64,000 nucleotides of DNA from Erysipelotrichaceae bacterium 66202529 (GCA_017161075.1 CP046174.1:930001-994000); one strand, 5' to 3'; shown: positions 36,523 to 50,063, counted from the stretch's first letter. A program made the numbers and translations. Notes: generated by a model from the sequence alone, not told the origin.

Positions 36523-36557
36523 CGTATGACTCTGTGTGTAAGTCATACATCTCCTTT
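36523..36557 (-). promoter_or_regulatory. ribosome site separated from the start by a hairpin
   Basis: On the minus strand AAAGGAG (36551-36557) is followed by GTATGACT-N9-AGTCATAC, then GA and GTG 36521. Folding would bring the site within a few nt of the start. The ATG after the site also opens a 15-codon frame that ends inside the gene. Confidence 0.45.
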
Positions 36558-36645
36558 CATACATTAGTATGGAGTGGAATATCCGCATGTATGCATTTGC
36601 TTTCAAGGTTTTATCTGCTATAATAGAAACTCACAGGAGGACGTC

Positions 36646-37191
36646 ATGGAAATACAAGAACGAGAATATGTTTATATCCAAAGCTATAAGCATGATGGTA
36701 GTCTTCATAGGACCTGGGCTAAGGGATATGTCATAGAAGCAAATGAACGGCGCATTGTTGCTGTAACCAACAAAACACTTGTCAGTGAATCGGATGGTCG
36801 CAAATGGGTTACAAGGGAACCGGCAATCTGTTTCTTCTATCCGGATAAATGGTACAATGTTATCTGCATGATCCGCAAATCCGGTATTCATTATTACTGC
36901 AATCTTGCCTCACCGTCTCTTTATGATGGAGAAGCAATTAAGAATATTGATTACGATCTGGATGTGAAGGTATCGCCAACAGGAAAGACAACCTTGCTGG
37001 ATGAGGATGAATACCGGCAGCATTCAGCAGAAATGGGATACAGCCGGAAGCTGGATGAAGCGATACATCGTGGTCTGGATCGACTGATGGTAGATATCCG
37101 GCTTCAGAATTCACCGTTTGAGCATCGTGAGATATCTGCCTTGTATGATAAATACCTGCGTTATATGGAAGAGGATAAAAGAGCTAAATAA
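36646..37191 (+). CDS. DUF402 family protein (nucleotide diphosphatase-like)
   Basis: 181 aa. It has the DUF402 pattern: YKHDGSLHRTW at the N-terminus, AICFFYPDKWYNVI, YYCNLASPSLYDG and IDYDLDVKV. In Staphylococcus and Bacillus, similar proteins (Ntdp/YgaC) hydrolyse nucleoside tri- and diphosphates. The ATG at 36646 follows CAGGAGGA. It is a single gene before the rRNA operon. Confidence 0.85.
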   Translation: MEIQEREYVYIQSYKHDGSLHRTWAKGYVIEANERRIVAVTNKTLVSESDGRKWVTREPAICFFYPDKWYNVICMIRKSGIHYYCNLASPSLYDGEAIKNIDYDLDVKVSPTGKTTLLDEDEYRQHSAEMGYSRKLDEAIHRGLDRLMVDIRLQNSPFEHREISALYDKYLRYMEEDKRAK

Positions 37192-37251
37192 GGCATATAC
37201 GCGGTATATGAAGGAAATATGACAAAAAATCAAAAAAAGTGAAATAAAACG

Positions 37252-37280
37252 TTGACACAAAGAATGATTCGTTGTATTAT
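37252..37280 (+). promoter_or_regulatory. rRNA operon promoter
   Basis: TTGACA, 17-nt spacer, TATTAT, about 150 nt before the 16S start. Confidence 0.85.
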
Positions 37281-37333
37281 ATACGAGCGCTGATGAGAAA
37301 CAGCGGCGCACGAAATAGAAATTTCGGTCTTTG

Positions 37334-37349
37334 AAAACTGAACAGGAAA
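37334..37349 (+). repeat. 5' arm of the pre-16S processing stem
   Basis: This 16-nt segment (AAAACTGAACAGGAAA) is perfectly complementary to 39015-39030 after the 16S gene. It lies in a TCTTTGAAAACTGAA element that recurs at 39066-39080. Confidence 0.75.
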
Positions 37350-37433
37350 CGTCAATTATTTGAGAAAACAATATTCTCGGAATAACGATAACTAAAATGA
37401 AATTCAAACGCAAGTCATGCGTTAGAGCTAAAT

Positions 37434-38975
<1,542 letters not shown>

Positions 38976-39014
38976 AAGGAGAAAGTACAAAAGAAGTAAA
39001 ATGGTTAAGGAACA

Positions 39015-39030
39015 TTTCCTGTTCAGTTTT
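39015..39030 (+). repeat. 3' arm of the pre-16S processing stem
   Basis: Perfect 16-nt complement of 37334-37349. The pair would bring the 16S ends together for RNase III-type cleavage. No tRNA lies in the 16S-23S spacer. Confidence 0.75.
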
Positions 39031-39071
39031 GGAATACCGAAGGTTTCCAACGAAAAAGAAGTCGATCTTTG

Positions 39072-39086
39072 AAAACTGAATAACAG
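39072..39086 (+). repeat. 5' arm of the pre-23S processing stem
   Basis: AAAACTGAATAACAG is the exact complement of 42157-42171 between 23S and 5S. Confidence 0.75.
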
Positions 39087-39212
39087 AAGACATATGAAGG
39101 TCTATAACGAAAGTTGTAAACGAACATAGATATTCACGAGTAGAAAGTTAAACAAAACAGAAAACTCAAGCAAAAACCTAAGCAAAGAAAAGAACGCTTA
39201 AAACTTAATCGT

Positions 39213-42119
<2,907 letters not shown>

Positions 42120-42156
42120 ACGTGCCCTGAGGGTACATAGAAACAAAAAAAGTCAA

Positions 42157-42171
42157 CTGTTATTCAGTTTT
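42157..42171 (+). repeat. 3' arm of the pre-23S processing stem
   Basis: CTGTTATTCAGTTTT, exact complement of 39072-39086. Confidence 0.75.
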
Positions 42172-42192
42172 GAGGGAACGACCTCAAAGAGA

Positions 42193-42307
42193 TCTGGTGG
42201 CGATAGCGATGTGGACACACCTGTACTCATCCCGAACACAGAAGTTAAGCATATCAGCGGCGACAATATCTGGACGAGCTCCAGTGAAGATAGCACGCTG
42301 CCAGGTA
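42193..42307 (+). rRNA. 5S ribosomal RNA
   Basis: About 115 nt from TCTGGTGGCGATAGC to GCTGCCAGGTA, with the conserved CCGAACACAGAAGTTAAG core. It follows 23S by about 75 nt. Confidence 0.95.
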
Positions 42308-42309
42308 AA

Positions 42310-42340
42310 GAGACTCATCCTTGGATGGGTCTTTTTTTTA
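42310..42340 (+). terminator. rRNA operon terminator
   Basis: AGACTCATCC / GGATGGGTCT stem then T8. A second weaker hairpin ending in GGGTCTTTTTTT follows by 42382. Confidence 0.9.
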
Positions 42341-42382
42341 AGATTAAGACAGATCCACTATTCTATATGATTGGGTCTTTTT

Positions 42383-42845
42383 TTCAACAGATTATGAAAG
42401 ATTTTAGTATCCTATATGATTCTGTATATTGAAATTCGCCATATATAAGCAATATGCTTTGTATAATTCACTTTGCGATCGAAGTACTGCATACTAAAGG
42501 ACATTATTACCTAAAAATATCTGGGGGTATATTATGATTGCCTAACGAATGAAATAGAAAAGCAAACAATGCCTTTTTCTGGAATTCTAACTATAAGGTA
42601 GGCCGGTTTACACAGGAACAAACGTTTATAAATTCATGTGCAATATGATACTTCTGTGTGAAAACCCTTTATTATTTGCTTTTAGAAATGAATCATATGG
42701 ACTTTTCCAATAAAATAAGAAAGATAACTTAAAATTTATCCTTATAATAAAAAATCAGGAACAAACGTGGTATAATAATACTGTTTTGACGATATAAAAA
42801 AATGAAGAATTCATGAACTGCATTATTACAATGATATATCCGAAA
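42383..42845. other. gene-free spacer
   Basis: About 460 bp, AT-rich. It probably contains the promoter of the femX pair, but I cannot place hexamers with confidence. Confidence 0.45.
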
Positions 42846-42859
42846 AGGAGGACATAATT

Positions 42860-44107
42860 TTGGAATTTACAACACTAACACCTCAGGAATATGAAGCATT
42901 CCAGAATCAGCATCCCTATCGGGATTTTATGAACTCACGAAAAGCGATGAAGCTGAAAGAAATTCAAAACTGGGAAGTGGAGTATGTGGGAGTTAAGGAG
43001 CAGGATACCATTCTTTGCGCAACACCACTAACATCAATACCGGTTATGAAGGTATACCGTTTCTTTTATGCACAGCGAGGGTTTCTCATTGATTATCATA
43101 ATGAGGAGCTGCTTCAGTACTTTACTAAGGAATTAACAGCATATTTAAAAAGAAAAAAAGGATTATATATGGTTGTCGATCCAAATGTATTGTATAAAGA
43201 GCGCGATATGAACGGAGAACTAGTCGAGCAAGGATTTGATAATTCCTATGTTATAGATCATATGATAAAAGCAGGTTATGAGCATCAGGGCTTCACCAAA
43301 GATTTTCAGGTGATCTCAGAGATCCGCTGGATGTTTTCTCTTTATCTTGATGGGAAAGATGAAGCTACACTCTTGAAGGGAATGCATCAGCAGACGCGAT
43401 GGTCAGTAAATAAGACGCTAAAGCAGGGAATCCAGGTGCGCAAGCTTTCAGTTGATGAACTGCATATCTTCCTTGATATGATGCATCACACCTCACAACG
43501 CTGTGATTTTACTGAACGCGAGCCGGAATTTTATCGCAATCAAATGCTTGCTTACGGAGATGATGCGAAGCTGCTGCTTGCCTATCTGGACGTAAACGAT
43601 TTCCGCAAAAAGCTGGATGAGGAAAAAAATCAACTGGTAAAGGAGCAGGCCGAAATACAGGGCAAGCTTGAAGAGCTTCCAGGTAGTAAAAAATTTCTGA
43701 AAAAGAAGAAAGTAGTGGAGGAAGCATTGACTTTAAATGAAAAAAAATATAAGGACACAGATGCGCTCGAGCAGGAGCATGGATCCTGTATACCGATGGC
43801 TACAGCATTCTTCATAAAATCAAATGATGAGCTGATCTATCTCTACAGCGCTGCTTATGACAGCTTTAAAAAATTTAATGCGCCATATGCAATCCAGTGG
43901 TATATGCTGCAGTATGCTTTGCGGCAAGGTATTAAGCGATATAACTTTTATGGGCTTTCCGGAGATTTTAGAAAGGAAGCACAGGATTATGGTGTTTATG
44001 AATTTAAAAAGGGCTTCAATGGTGTTGTTGAGGAACTCGTCGGCGATTTTATTCTGCCGATTCAAAAGGGGCCGTATGCCCTGTATAAAAAACTAAAGAA
44101 CAGATAG
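42860..44107 (+). CDS. FemX/MurM-type peptidoglycan branch aminoacyltransferase (1)
   Basis: 415 aa of the FemABX fold, two GNAT-like halves with a helical coiled-coil insert at about 240-290 (FRKKLDEEKNQLVKEQAEIQ), as in FemA/FemX. The C-terminal YAIQWYMLQYALRQGIKRYNFYG matches family motifs. These enzymes use aminoacyl-tRNA to add residues to lipid II stem peptides at the membrane. The start is TTG 42860, 6 nt after AAAAGGAGG. It is followed by a second paralog, so the cross-bridge probably has more than one added residue. Confidence 0.88.
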   Translation: MEFTTLTPQEYEAFQNQHPYRDFMNSRKAMKLKEIQNWEVEYVGVKEQDTILCATPLTSIPVMKVYRFFYAQRGFLIDYHNEELLQYFTKELTAYLKRKKGLYMVVDPNVLYKERDMNGELVEQGFDNSYVIDHMIKAGYEHQGFTKDFQVISEIRWMFSLYLDGKDEATLLKGMHQQTRWSVNKTLKQGIQVRKLSVDELHIFLDMMHHTSQRCDFTEREPEFYRNQMLAYGDDAKLLLAYLDVNDFRKKLDEEKNQLVKEQAEIQGKLEELPGSKKFLKKKKVVEEALTLNEKKYKDTDALEQEHGSCIPMATAFFIKSNDELIYLYSAAYDSFKKFNAPYAIQWYMLQYALRQGIKRYNFYGLSGDFRKEAQDYGVYEFKKGFNGVVEELVGDFILPIQKGPYALYKKLKNR

Positions 44108-44122
44108 TTCTATGGAGGTTGT

Positions 44123-45343
44123 ATGCAATATCAATTTATAGAACAATTGGATGCACAGGAGCATGACGCTTTTGTAAGTAGTCATGAGCTATGCAATCTG
44201 CTGCAGTCCAGCAAATGGGGACTTGTGAAAGAAAATTGGAAGCGTTCCATTGTAGGTGTAAAGGAACAGGGAAAGCTGGTAGCAAGCTGTATGATTTTAA
44301 TAAAACCGCTGCCCCTGGGCTTCAGTATGTTTTATATTCCACGCGGCCCTGTTCTGGATTATACCAATGCAGCGCTTACCGCGTATCTGTTAAAGGAGCT
44401 GAAGCGCTATGCACGCAGACATCACTGCCTGTTTATCACCTTTGATCCTGCTGTGCACTGCAATGATTATACGATAAAGGAAGCAAACGAGAACCATTAT
44501 GAGCATATTGATGCTATGATACAGCTGTTGCAGAAGCAGGGAGCTGTCTTCAAGGGCTTCACAAAGCAGATCGACGACACGATACAGCCGCGCTATCATG
44601 CCAATGTCTATGCCTGTGATGATTTCGAAAGCACGTTGTCAAAAAGCTGTAAAAAGGCTCTAAGTACTGTGCAAAAGAAAATGATCGAGGTACTTCCCTA
44701 TCATATTGACGGTGTAGAGGATTTTGCGAAAGTCATGCACTGTACAGAGGAACGTAAAAATATTCATCTTCGCGATCAGGAATACTTTAAACGCTTACTG
44801 GAGATTTACGGGGATGATGCGGTTATTTATCTGGCTAAGCTACCGCTCGCTAAATTGTATGAGGATATAAGGAAGCGCTATGAGCAGACAGTAAAGGAAC
44901 TGGAAGCATGTCCGGAAAATGCAAAAAAGAAGCGGTTTACGCTGGAAGAGCTGCATGCATCTTTAAGCCGTGAGCTGCGTGAGCTGAAGGAGAATTTGCA
45001 ACGGGATGGTGAAGTGGCAGTTGTTTCCGGGGCATTGTGCGTAAAATTTGGGCCAACTGCGGAGATACTGTATGCAGGAATGGATGATCGCTATAAGCGC
45101 TATATGGCACCATATGCAAGCTTTTATAAATGCATGACCTGGAGCTTTGAACATGGCTGTAAGTGGAGCAATATGGGAGGCATAGAAGGCAGTCTAAAGG
45201 GTGGTTTGACTAAATTTAAGGCCAATTACAATCCAACCATCAATGAATTTATAGGCGAATTTGATTTGCCTGTTTACAAATCTCTGTATAGCCTGTCACA
45301 ATGGGCGATGAAGCAGCGTAAAAAGGCATTGCAGAAAGCATAA
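44123..45343 (+). CDS. FemX/MurM-type peptidoglycan branch aminoacyltransferase (2)
   Basis: 406 aa paralog of the previous gene. It shares the SSKWGLVKENWKRSIVGVKE start, the helical insert near 270-300 and the C-terminal YASFYKCMTWSFEHGCKWSNMGG motif. Gap 15 nt, ribosome site GGAGG. It likely adds the next residue to the same interpeptide bridge. Substrate amino acids cannot be read from sequence. Confidence 0.88.
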   Translation: MQYQFIEQLDAQEHDAFVSSHELCNLLQSSKWGLVKENWKRSIVGVKEQGKLVASCMILIKPLPLGFSMFYIPRGPVLDYTNAALTAYLLKELKRYARRHHCLFITFDPAVHCNDYTIKEANENHYEHIDAMIQLLQKQGAVFKGFTKQIDDTIQPRYHANVYACDDFESTLSKSCKKALSTVQKKMIEVLPYHIDGVEDFAKVMHCTEERKNIHLRDQEYFKRLLEIYGDDAVIYLAKLPLAKLYEDIRKRYEQTVKELEACPENAKKKRFTLEELHASLSRELRELKENLQRDGEVAVVSGALCVKFGPTAEILYAGMDDRYKRYMAPYASFYKCMTWSFEHGCKWSNMGGIEGSLKGGLTKFKANYNPTINEFIGEFDLPVYKSLYSLSQWAMKQRKKALQKA

Positions 45344-45446
45344 GAGGCTGAAAACAGCTTATTCATACAATCGTTTTAATGCAATTAAAATTATAGTTTT
45401 AAGCTTACTATATACTTACGTGAGGAACGTGGGGAAGGAGGCAAAT

Positions 45447-45899
45447 ATGAAGCAGATTACTGTATACTCGCTGGAAGATACCGCAAGGCTTGGACTTAAA
45501 ATAGCGGAAATGATAAAGCCCGGAATGCTGCTCACCCTAAGTGGTGATCTGGGAGCCGGGAAAACAACGTTTACAAAATATCTTGGCAAGGGACTTGGTG
45601 TAAAGAAAACAATCAACTCACCAACCTTTACCATATTAAAAATATACCAGGGGTCGAAGATGCCAATGTATCACATGGATGCCTATCGACTGGAGGGAAT
45701 CTCCCAGGATCTCGGCTTTGAGGAATATTTTGAGGATGATGGCTTATGTGTGATAGAATGGCCGCATTTTATAGAAAATCAACTGCCTAACGAGCGTCTG
45801 GATATCGTCATAACCAGAGAGGCAGGGGAAGAGGAAGAACGCAGGTTTACCTTTACTCCGATTGGCAGAAAATACGAAGAAATCGTGGAGGCGTTATAA
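45447..45899 (+). CDS. tsaE: tRNA t6A biosynthesis ATPase TsaE
   Basis: 150 aa. P-loop GDLGAGKT at 33-40, the SPTFTILKIYQG switch, MDAYRLE and VIEWPHF motifs. It is the ATPase that cycles the TsaB/TsaD complex forming N6-threonylcarbamoyladenosine in tRNA. The ATG at 45447 follows GGAGG. It heads the tsaE-tsaB-rimI-tsaD operon, with its stop touching the tsaB start. Confidence 0.95.
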   Translation: MKQITVYSLEDTARLGLKIAEMIKPGMLLTLSGDLGAGKTTFTKYLGKGLGVKKTINSPTFTILKIYQGSKMPMYHMDAYRLEGISQDLGFEEYFEDDGLCVIEWPHFIENQLPNERLDIVITREAGEEEERRFTFTPIGRKYEEIVEAL

Positions 45900-46504
45900 T
45901 GAAAACATTATGCTTAGACAGTGCCCATAAATATTTGATTATCGGTTTGTATGAGAATGATAGTCTGGTATGCGGGACTGCAAATGTATCCTGGAAAAAG
46001 CAATCGGAAACCATATTTCCGGAATTGATGAGGCTGATGCAGGAAGCCGGCTGGGATAGTGACGATGTGGATGAGGTTGTTATTACGGATGGTCCCGGTA
46101 GCTATACGGGGGTGAGAATTGCTATGTGTGTTGCTAAGGTTTTGTGCACAAGAAAGCATATTCCACTGTATGCCATATCCACACTCCAGTTGTACGCCGG
46201 ACTGACAGACAACGCCTTTGTTATGCTGGATGCCAGAAGCAATCGGGCTTATACCGGGGAATTATGCGGTGGAAGCTTTAAAACGGAGGAGCAAATTCTT
46301 ACACTGGATGAAATCCATGAACGCCTGGATGATAAGAAGTATGTGCTGTTTGGTGACTGTGAGCTGATAGACAGGGAAGCAGAAGAAGCAGCTTTTCTTA
46401 AAAATTTTATCGCATTGCGCCCGTATTACAGGAAGGTTGAGAATATCCATACCCTTACCCCGCGCTATCTGAAAGAGGCGGATGCATACAAGGTAAAGCC
46501 GTGA
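45899..46504 (+). CDS. tsaB: tRNA t6A biosynthesis protein TsaB
   Basis: 201 aa ASKHA-fold protein. LCLDSA at the N-terminus, DGPGSYTGVRIAM at about 63-75, and LDARSNRAYTG. It is the scaffold partner of TsaD. It overlaps tsaE (TAATG) and the rimI GTG start. Confidence 0.93.
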   Translation: MKTLCLDSAHKYLIIGLYENDSLVCGTANVSWKKQSETIFPELMRLMQEAGWDSDDVDEVVITDGPGSYTGVRIAMCVAKVLCTRKHIPLYAISTLQLYAGLTDNAFVMLDARSNRAYTGELCGGSFKTEEQILTLDEIHERLDDKKYVLFGDCELIDREAEEAAFLKNFIALRPYYRKVENIHTLTPRYLKEADAYKVKP

Positions 46505-46950
46505 TTCGTAAAGCAGAGGACAGAGATCTGGAGCGAATTCTGGAAATTGAGAATATTTGCTTTACCAGTCGGTGGACAGGTGAGATGTTTCTTTATGAAT
46601 TACATGAAAATGAATTTGGTCATATGTATGTGCTGGAGATAGCAGATAAGGTCGCTGGCTTTATTGATTTTTGGACGACATTTGAATGCTGTCAGCTTGC
46701 GAATATCGCTATTCATCCTGATTATCAGGGAAAAGGCTGGAGCCGTTGTCTGCTGGATGTAATGGTGGAGACTGCAGAACAGGAGCAGTGTGAGACCGTT
46801 ATGCTGGAAGTGCGTCCCTCCAATACTGCCGCCAGAGGTCTTTACAAGGCCTATGATTTTATTGAAGTAAATATACGTAAAGGGTATTACAGTGATAACG
46901 GTGAGGATGCCATTGTCATGTGCAAAGCCCTGGGAGGTAATTTGGTATGA
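46501..46950 (+). CDS. rimI: ribosomal protein S18-alanine N-acetyltransferase RimI
   Basis: 149 aa GNAT enzyme. The acetyl-CoA loop HPDYQGKGWSRCLL (Q/RxxGxG/A type) and NTAARGLYKAYDF are the RimI pattern. It starts with GTG overlapping the tsaB stop. Embedding between tsaB and tsaD is conserved in Firmicutes. Confidence 0.9.
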   Translation: MIRKAEDRDLERILEIENICFTSRWTGEMFLYELHENEFGHMYVLEIADKVAGFIDFWTTFECCQLANIAIHPDYQGKGWSRCLLDVMVETAEQEQCETVMLEVRPSNTAARGLYKAYDFIEVNIRKGYYSDNGEDAIVMCKALGGNLV

Positions 46951-47978
46951 AACAGACGTTAATACTGGCTGTGGAGTCCAGTTGTGATGAAACAGCCGTC
47001 GCAATCGTAGCGGATGGTAAACAGGTACTGTCCAATGTCGTAGCTACACAGATTGATGTACATAAGGATTTTGGAGGTGTCATTCCAGAGGTTGCCAGCA
47101 GAATTCATGTGGAAAACATATCCATGGTGATTGAGGAGGCACTGGATCAGGCTAGTGTTGAGATGGAGGATATAGATGCTGTTGCCGTTACGCAGGGGCC
47201 TGGTCTTGTAGGCTGTCTGCATATCGGTGTACAGGCTGCAAAGACGCTTGCATGGGCTTTTCATAAGCCACTGGTTCCTGTTCATCATATTGCAGGGCAT
47301 ATTTACGCAAACCGGCTGATTGCAGATTTAAAATTTCCTTTGCTGGCGCTGGTTGTATCCGGAGGACATACAGAGCTTGTCTATATGAAGGATGAGTGGA
47401 TCTTTGAAATTCTTGGTACCACACAGGATGATGCAATCGGTGAGGCTGGAGATAAGGTTGGCCGTGTCCTGGGGCTGCCGTATCCGGGCGGTGTATATGT
47501 GGATAAGCTTGCCAAGGAAGGGAAGCCTGTCTACAAGCTGGCAAGACCAAAAACAGAGCATCCGATGGACTTTTCCTTTAGCGGACTTAAAAGCAGTGTA
47601 TTACAGTTTATTGATCGCTGTGAGCGTAAGGGCGAATCCTTTATAGCAGCAGATTTAGCTGCATCCTATCAGGAAACAGCCTTTGGTGCTTTGCTGGAGC
47701 GCGCGGAGTATGCACTGGAAAAGTATCACCCTGCTCAAATGGTGCTTGCCGGTGGCGTTGCGGCTAACTCTTGCCTGCGTGAGAAGGTGGAAAAGGGGCT
47801 TGCAGAGAAGTATAAGAATGTAGAATTTATCATTCCTCCACTTTCCTGCTGTACTGATAATGCGGCAATGATAGCAGTTGCGGGCTATATCGCATATATA
47901 CATGGTGTTCGCGGAGACTTTGATTTGACAGCTGATCCTGGAATCGAGCTGGAGGAAGCCGCAAGGAGCCATGCATAA
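46947..47978 (+). CDS. tsaD: tRNA threonylcarbamoyladenosine transferase TsaD
   Basis: 343 aa. The metal-binding HxxxH is in VHHIAGHIYAN. ESSCDETAVAI is at the N-terminus, with the GPGLVGCL and SGGHTEL motifs. It is the catalytic subunit of t6A formation. It overlaps rimI and ends just before a terminator. Confidence 0.96.
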   Translation: MKQTLILAVESSCDETAVAIVADGKQVLSNVVATQIDVHKDFGGVIPEVASRIHVENISMVIEEALDQASVEMEDIDAVAVTQGPGLVGCLHIGVQAAKTLAWAFHKPLVPVHHIAGHIYANRLIADLKFPLLALVVSGGHTELVYMKDEWIFEILGTTQDDAIGEAGDKVGRVLGLPYPGGVYVDKLAKEGKPVYKLARPKTEHPMDFSFSGLKSSVLQFIDRCERKGESFIAADLAASYQETAFGALLERAEYALEKYHPAQMVLAGGVAANSCLREKVEKGLAEKYKNVEFIIPPLSCCTDNAAMIAVAGYIAYIHGVRGDFDLTADPGIELEEAARSHA

Positions 47979-47989
47979 TATAAACACAG

Positions 47990-48025
47990 AGTTCTGAATT
48001 GTGACAGCATTCAGAGCTTTTTTTT
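47990..48025 (+). terminator. terminator of the tsa operon
   Basis: AGTTCTGAAT / ATTCAGAGCT stem with a T8 run (48018-48025). Confidence 0.85.
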
Positions 48026-48026
48026 G

Positions 48027-48218
48027 CTAGTCCTCCGGCTTGAACAGGAGAATGTCTATAAAGGCACAGACACCGATGAGGAAGGCGCACAGCTTTTCCA
48101 GCCATGGTCTGGCGGTTATCAGAGTGCTGAGGTACTGAACGTTCAAAAGCATGGATAGCGCATAATTCAGACAGAATATAATCGTGATAATCAAGCAGAT
48201 CTTTTGTGTTTTTTTCAT
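48027..48218 (-). CDS. small membrane protein, DUF378-like
   Basis: 63 aa with two hydrophobic segments (about 8-26 and 43-59) and a conserved-looking FCLNYALSML region. It resembles DUF378/YuzA-type proteins in size and layout. The start at 48218 follows AGGTG. A longer minus frame to 48404 has no support. Confidence 0.65.
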   Translation of the reverse strand: MKKTQKICLIITIIFCLNYALSMLLNVQYLSTLITARPWLEKLCAFLIGVCAFIDILLFKPED

Positions 48219-48314
48219 TTTATTCACCTGTTCTACTTTATGAAAATATTCCGTAATTATGAATGATTCCGGAAATCCGGGCATAAAGTAGGATGAGCAG
48301 GAGGGAGATTTAAT

Positions 48315-49301
48315 ATGAAAGCTAAAATCATTGCAGGCGTTGGTATTGCAGTTCTGGCTATCGCTCTGATCTTCGCAATGAAGCCAAAATCCTTTGACAA
48401 GCAATTTGAAAAGAAGATGTCTGATATGAATTCGTATATTCTTGAGGGCAATATGGAAATTGCTAAGGGTGAAGATGTAAAGTCGTATGCGGTAGAGGTT
48501 GGCTATAAAAAAGCTGATAAAGATCTTTTTAAGGTTACATTAACAGATAAGGAGTTGAATCAGGAACAGATTATCTTAAGAAATGATGCCGGAGTTTTTG
48601 TTGTCACGCCAAGTTTGAATCAGATTTTTAAGTTTGAAGGAGACTGGCCAATGAACTCTCCAAAGCCATATCTTTTACAGTCGATTGCAGATATCGTTAA
48701 AGGGAAGGATGCAGCAATTAAAGAAGAAAAGGGCGGCTATCTTGTCAGCAGCAAGGTTTCCTATCCGAATAATAAGAATTTTGATCATGAGGAGATCATG
48801 TTTGATAAGGATGCCAAGCTGAAATGGCTTCAAATTTACAATAAGGATAATACATCTGAGCTTAAAATCGTGTTCACGAAGGCAGAGTATAATGCAAAAA
48901 TCAAGGATGATTATTTCAAAGCACCAACAGTGTTGGAGAAATCAAAGACGACTTCAGCTATTACAGATGCTGACTTGCCACTGTATCCGGTGATGGTTTA
49001 TGAATCAAAGCTTGAGAATATCAGCAGTATGAATGCAAATGGACAGACAAAGCATGTTCTGGAGTATACAGGTGAAAAGAATTTCACAGTTGTTGAGACA
49101 AAAAAAGAGACTGCGAAGGATACGCAGACAGTGATTATGCCTGGTGAGATGATGGATGCTCTGGATGTGGTTGGATTCTATGATGGTAATCATTTGAGCG
49201 CTGTATATGATAATGTGGAGTTCACTGTGTTTTCTGATGACCTGAGTCCGGAGGAAATGATGCAGGTGATTATGAGCATGCAGGTGGCTGTGATGAAGTA
49301 A
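48315..49301 (+). CDS. membrane-anchored LolA-like protein
   Basis: 328 aa. A single N-terminal transmembrane segment (about 4-22, not followed by a lipobox Cys) is followed by an extracellular beta-rich domain like LolA/outer-membrane lipoprotein-sorting folds (MEIAKGEDVKSYAVEV, DAGVFVVTPSLNQIFKFEGDWP). These proteins bind lipid or act in the envelope. AGGAGGG precedes the ATG. It overlaps mazF (TAATG), so translation is probably coupled. Confidence 0.75.
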   Translation: MKAKIIAGVGIAVLAIALIFAMKPKSFDKQFEKKMSDMNSYILEGNMEIAKGEDVKSYAVEVGYKKADKDLFKVTLTDKELNQEQIILRNDAGVFVVTPSLNQIFKFEGDWPMNSPKPYLLQSIADIVKGKDAAIKEEKGGYLVSSKVSYPNNKNFDHEEIMFDKDAKLKWLQIYNKDNTSELKIVFTKAEYNAKIKDDYFKAPTVLEKSKTTSAITDADLPLYPVMVYESKLENISSMNANGQTKHVLEYTGEKNFTVVETKKETAKDTQTVIMPGEMMDALDVVGFYDGNHLSAVYDNVEFTVFSDDLSPEEMMQVIMSMQVAVMK

Positions 49302-49633
49302 TGATAAAGAGAGGAGATGTTTATTATGCAGATCTGTCTCCAGTGGTTGGAAGTGAGCAGGGAGGCATCCGTCCAGTAGTTGTCGTGCAGAATGATAAGG
49401 GGAATCGTTATTCAAAAACGATTATTGTCGCTCCAATTTCGAAGAAGATGTCGAAGCCGCCAATCCCTACGCATGTGATATTCAGTGATGATTCGCTGAG
49501 CTATGTTTCCATGATTCTCTGCGAGCAGTTACGAACTATTGATAAGAAAAGGCTGGGACAGTGGATTTGTACTTTGGATAATAAGACACTGGAGAAGATC
49601 AATCGGGCAATTCGGGTTAGCCTGAGCATTTGA
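49301..49633 (+). CDS. mazF: MazF/PemK-type mRNA interferase
   Basis: 110 aa with the MazF fold: IKRGDVYYADLSPVVGSEQG, RPVVVVQND and the later VAPISKKM. These toxins cleave single-stranded RNA. No antitoxin-sized gene lies upstream. The preceding gene encodes an unrelated 328-aa membrane protein whose stop overlaps this start. It could be an unpaired or repurposed MazF, with an antitoxin elsewhere. Confidence 0.9.
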   Translation: MIKRGDVYYADLSPVVGSEQGGIRPVVVVQNDKGNRYSKTIIVAPISKKMSKPPIPTHVIFSDDSLSYVSMILCEQLRTIDKKRLGQWICTLDNKTLEKINRAIRVSLSI

Positions 49634-49660
49634 GAGATTCCGTTTTGGAGTCTCTTTTTG
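49634..49660 (+). terminator. terminator of the lolA-like/mazF unit
   Basis: GAGATTCC-GTTTT-GGAGTCTC, then T4-5. Confidence 0.8.
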
Positions 49661-50005
49661 ATAGCATGGATGATTTAGTGTATGCATATGGAGTGTTTTA
49701 TCTGTATGTAAAATTATAGAAATAAGGCTGCTTTGTGATTTGGCGTAGGAAGTGTTATTTATATAATTCATTACATTCATTTCTTATGTGAGTTCGCTGG
49801 GCATTTGCTGTGATGGAAAATCTAGATAGTTAAAAAAAGCATAGAAAGAGATTTACAAGAAATACAATGAGGCAGTAAAAGGTGTGTATTACGCTGCAAT
49901 CATGCCGGGAATGAAGAATAGGAAATACAATTTAGCTATGTCGCCTTTTCTATAGCACATATGTGAATTTGTAACGAAAAAACTATAAAAAAATTCATTT
50001 TTCAC
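49661..50005. other. gene-free spacer
   Basis: AT-rich, no frame with support. The tRNA promoter lies at the right end. Confidence 0.55.
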
Positions 50006-50034
50006 TTGTCAAGAAGGAAGTTTCATGGTATTAT
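50006..50034 (+). promoter_or_regulatory. promoter of the tRNA-Asp/Asp/Gly cluster
   Basis: TTGTCA, 17-nt spacer, TATTAT, 29 nt before the first tRNA. Confidence 0.75.
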
Positions 50035-50063
50035 ATATAGGCATTGTGGTGATACAAGCTGAA

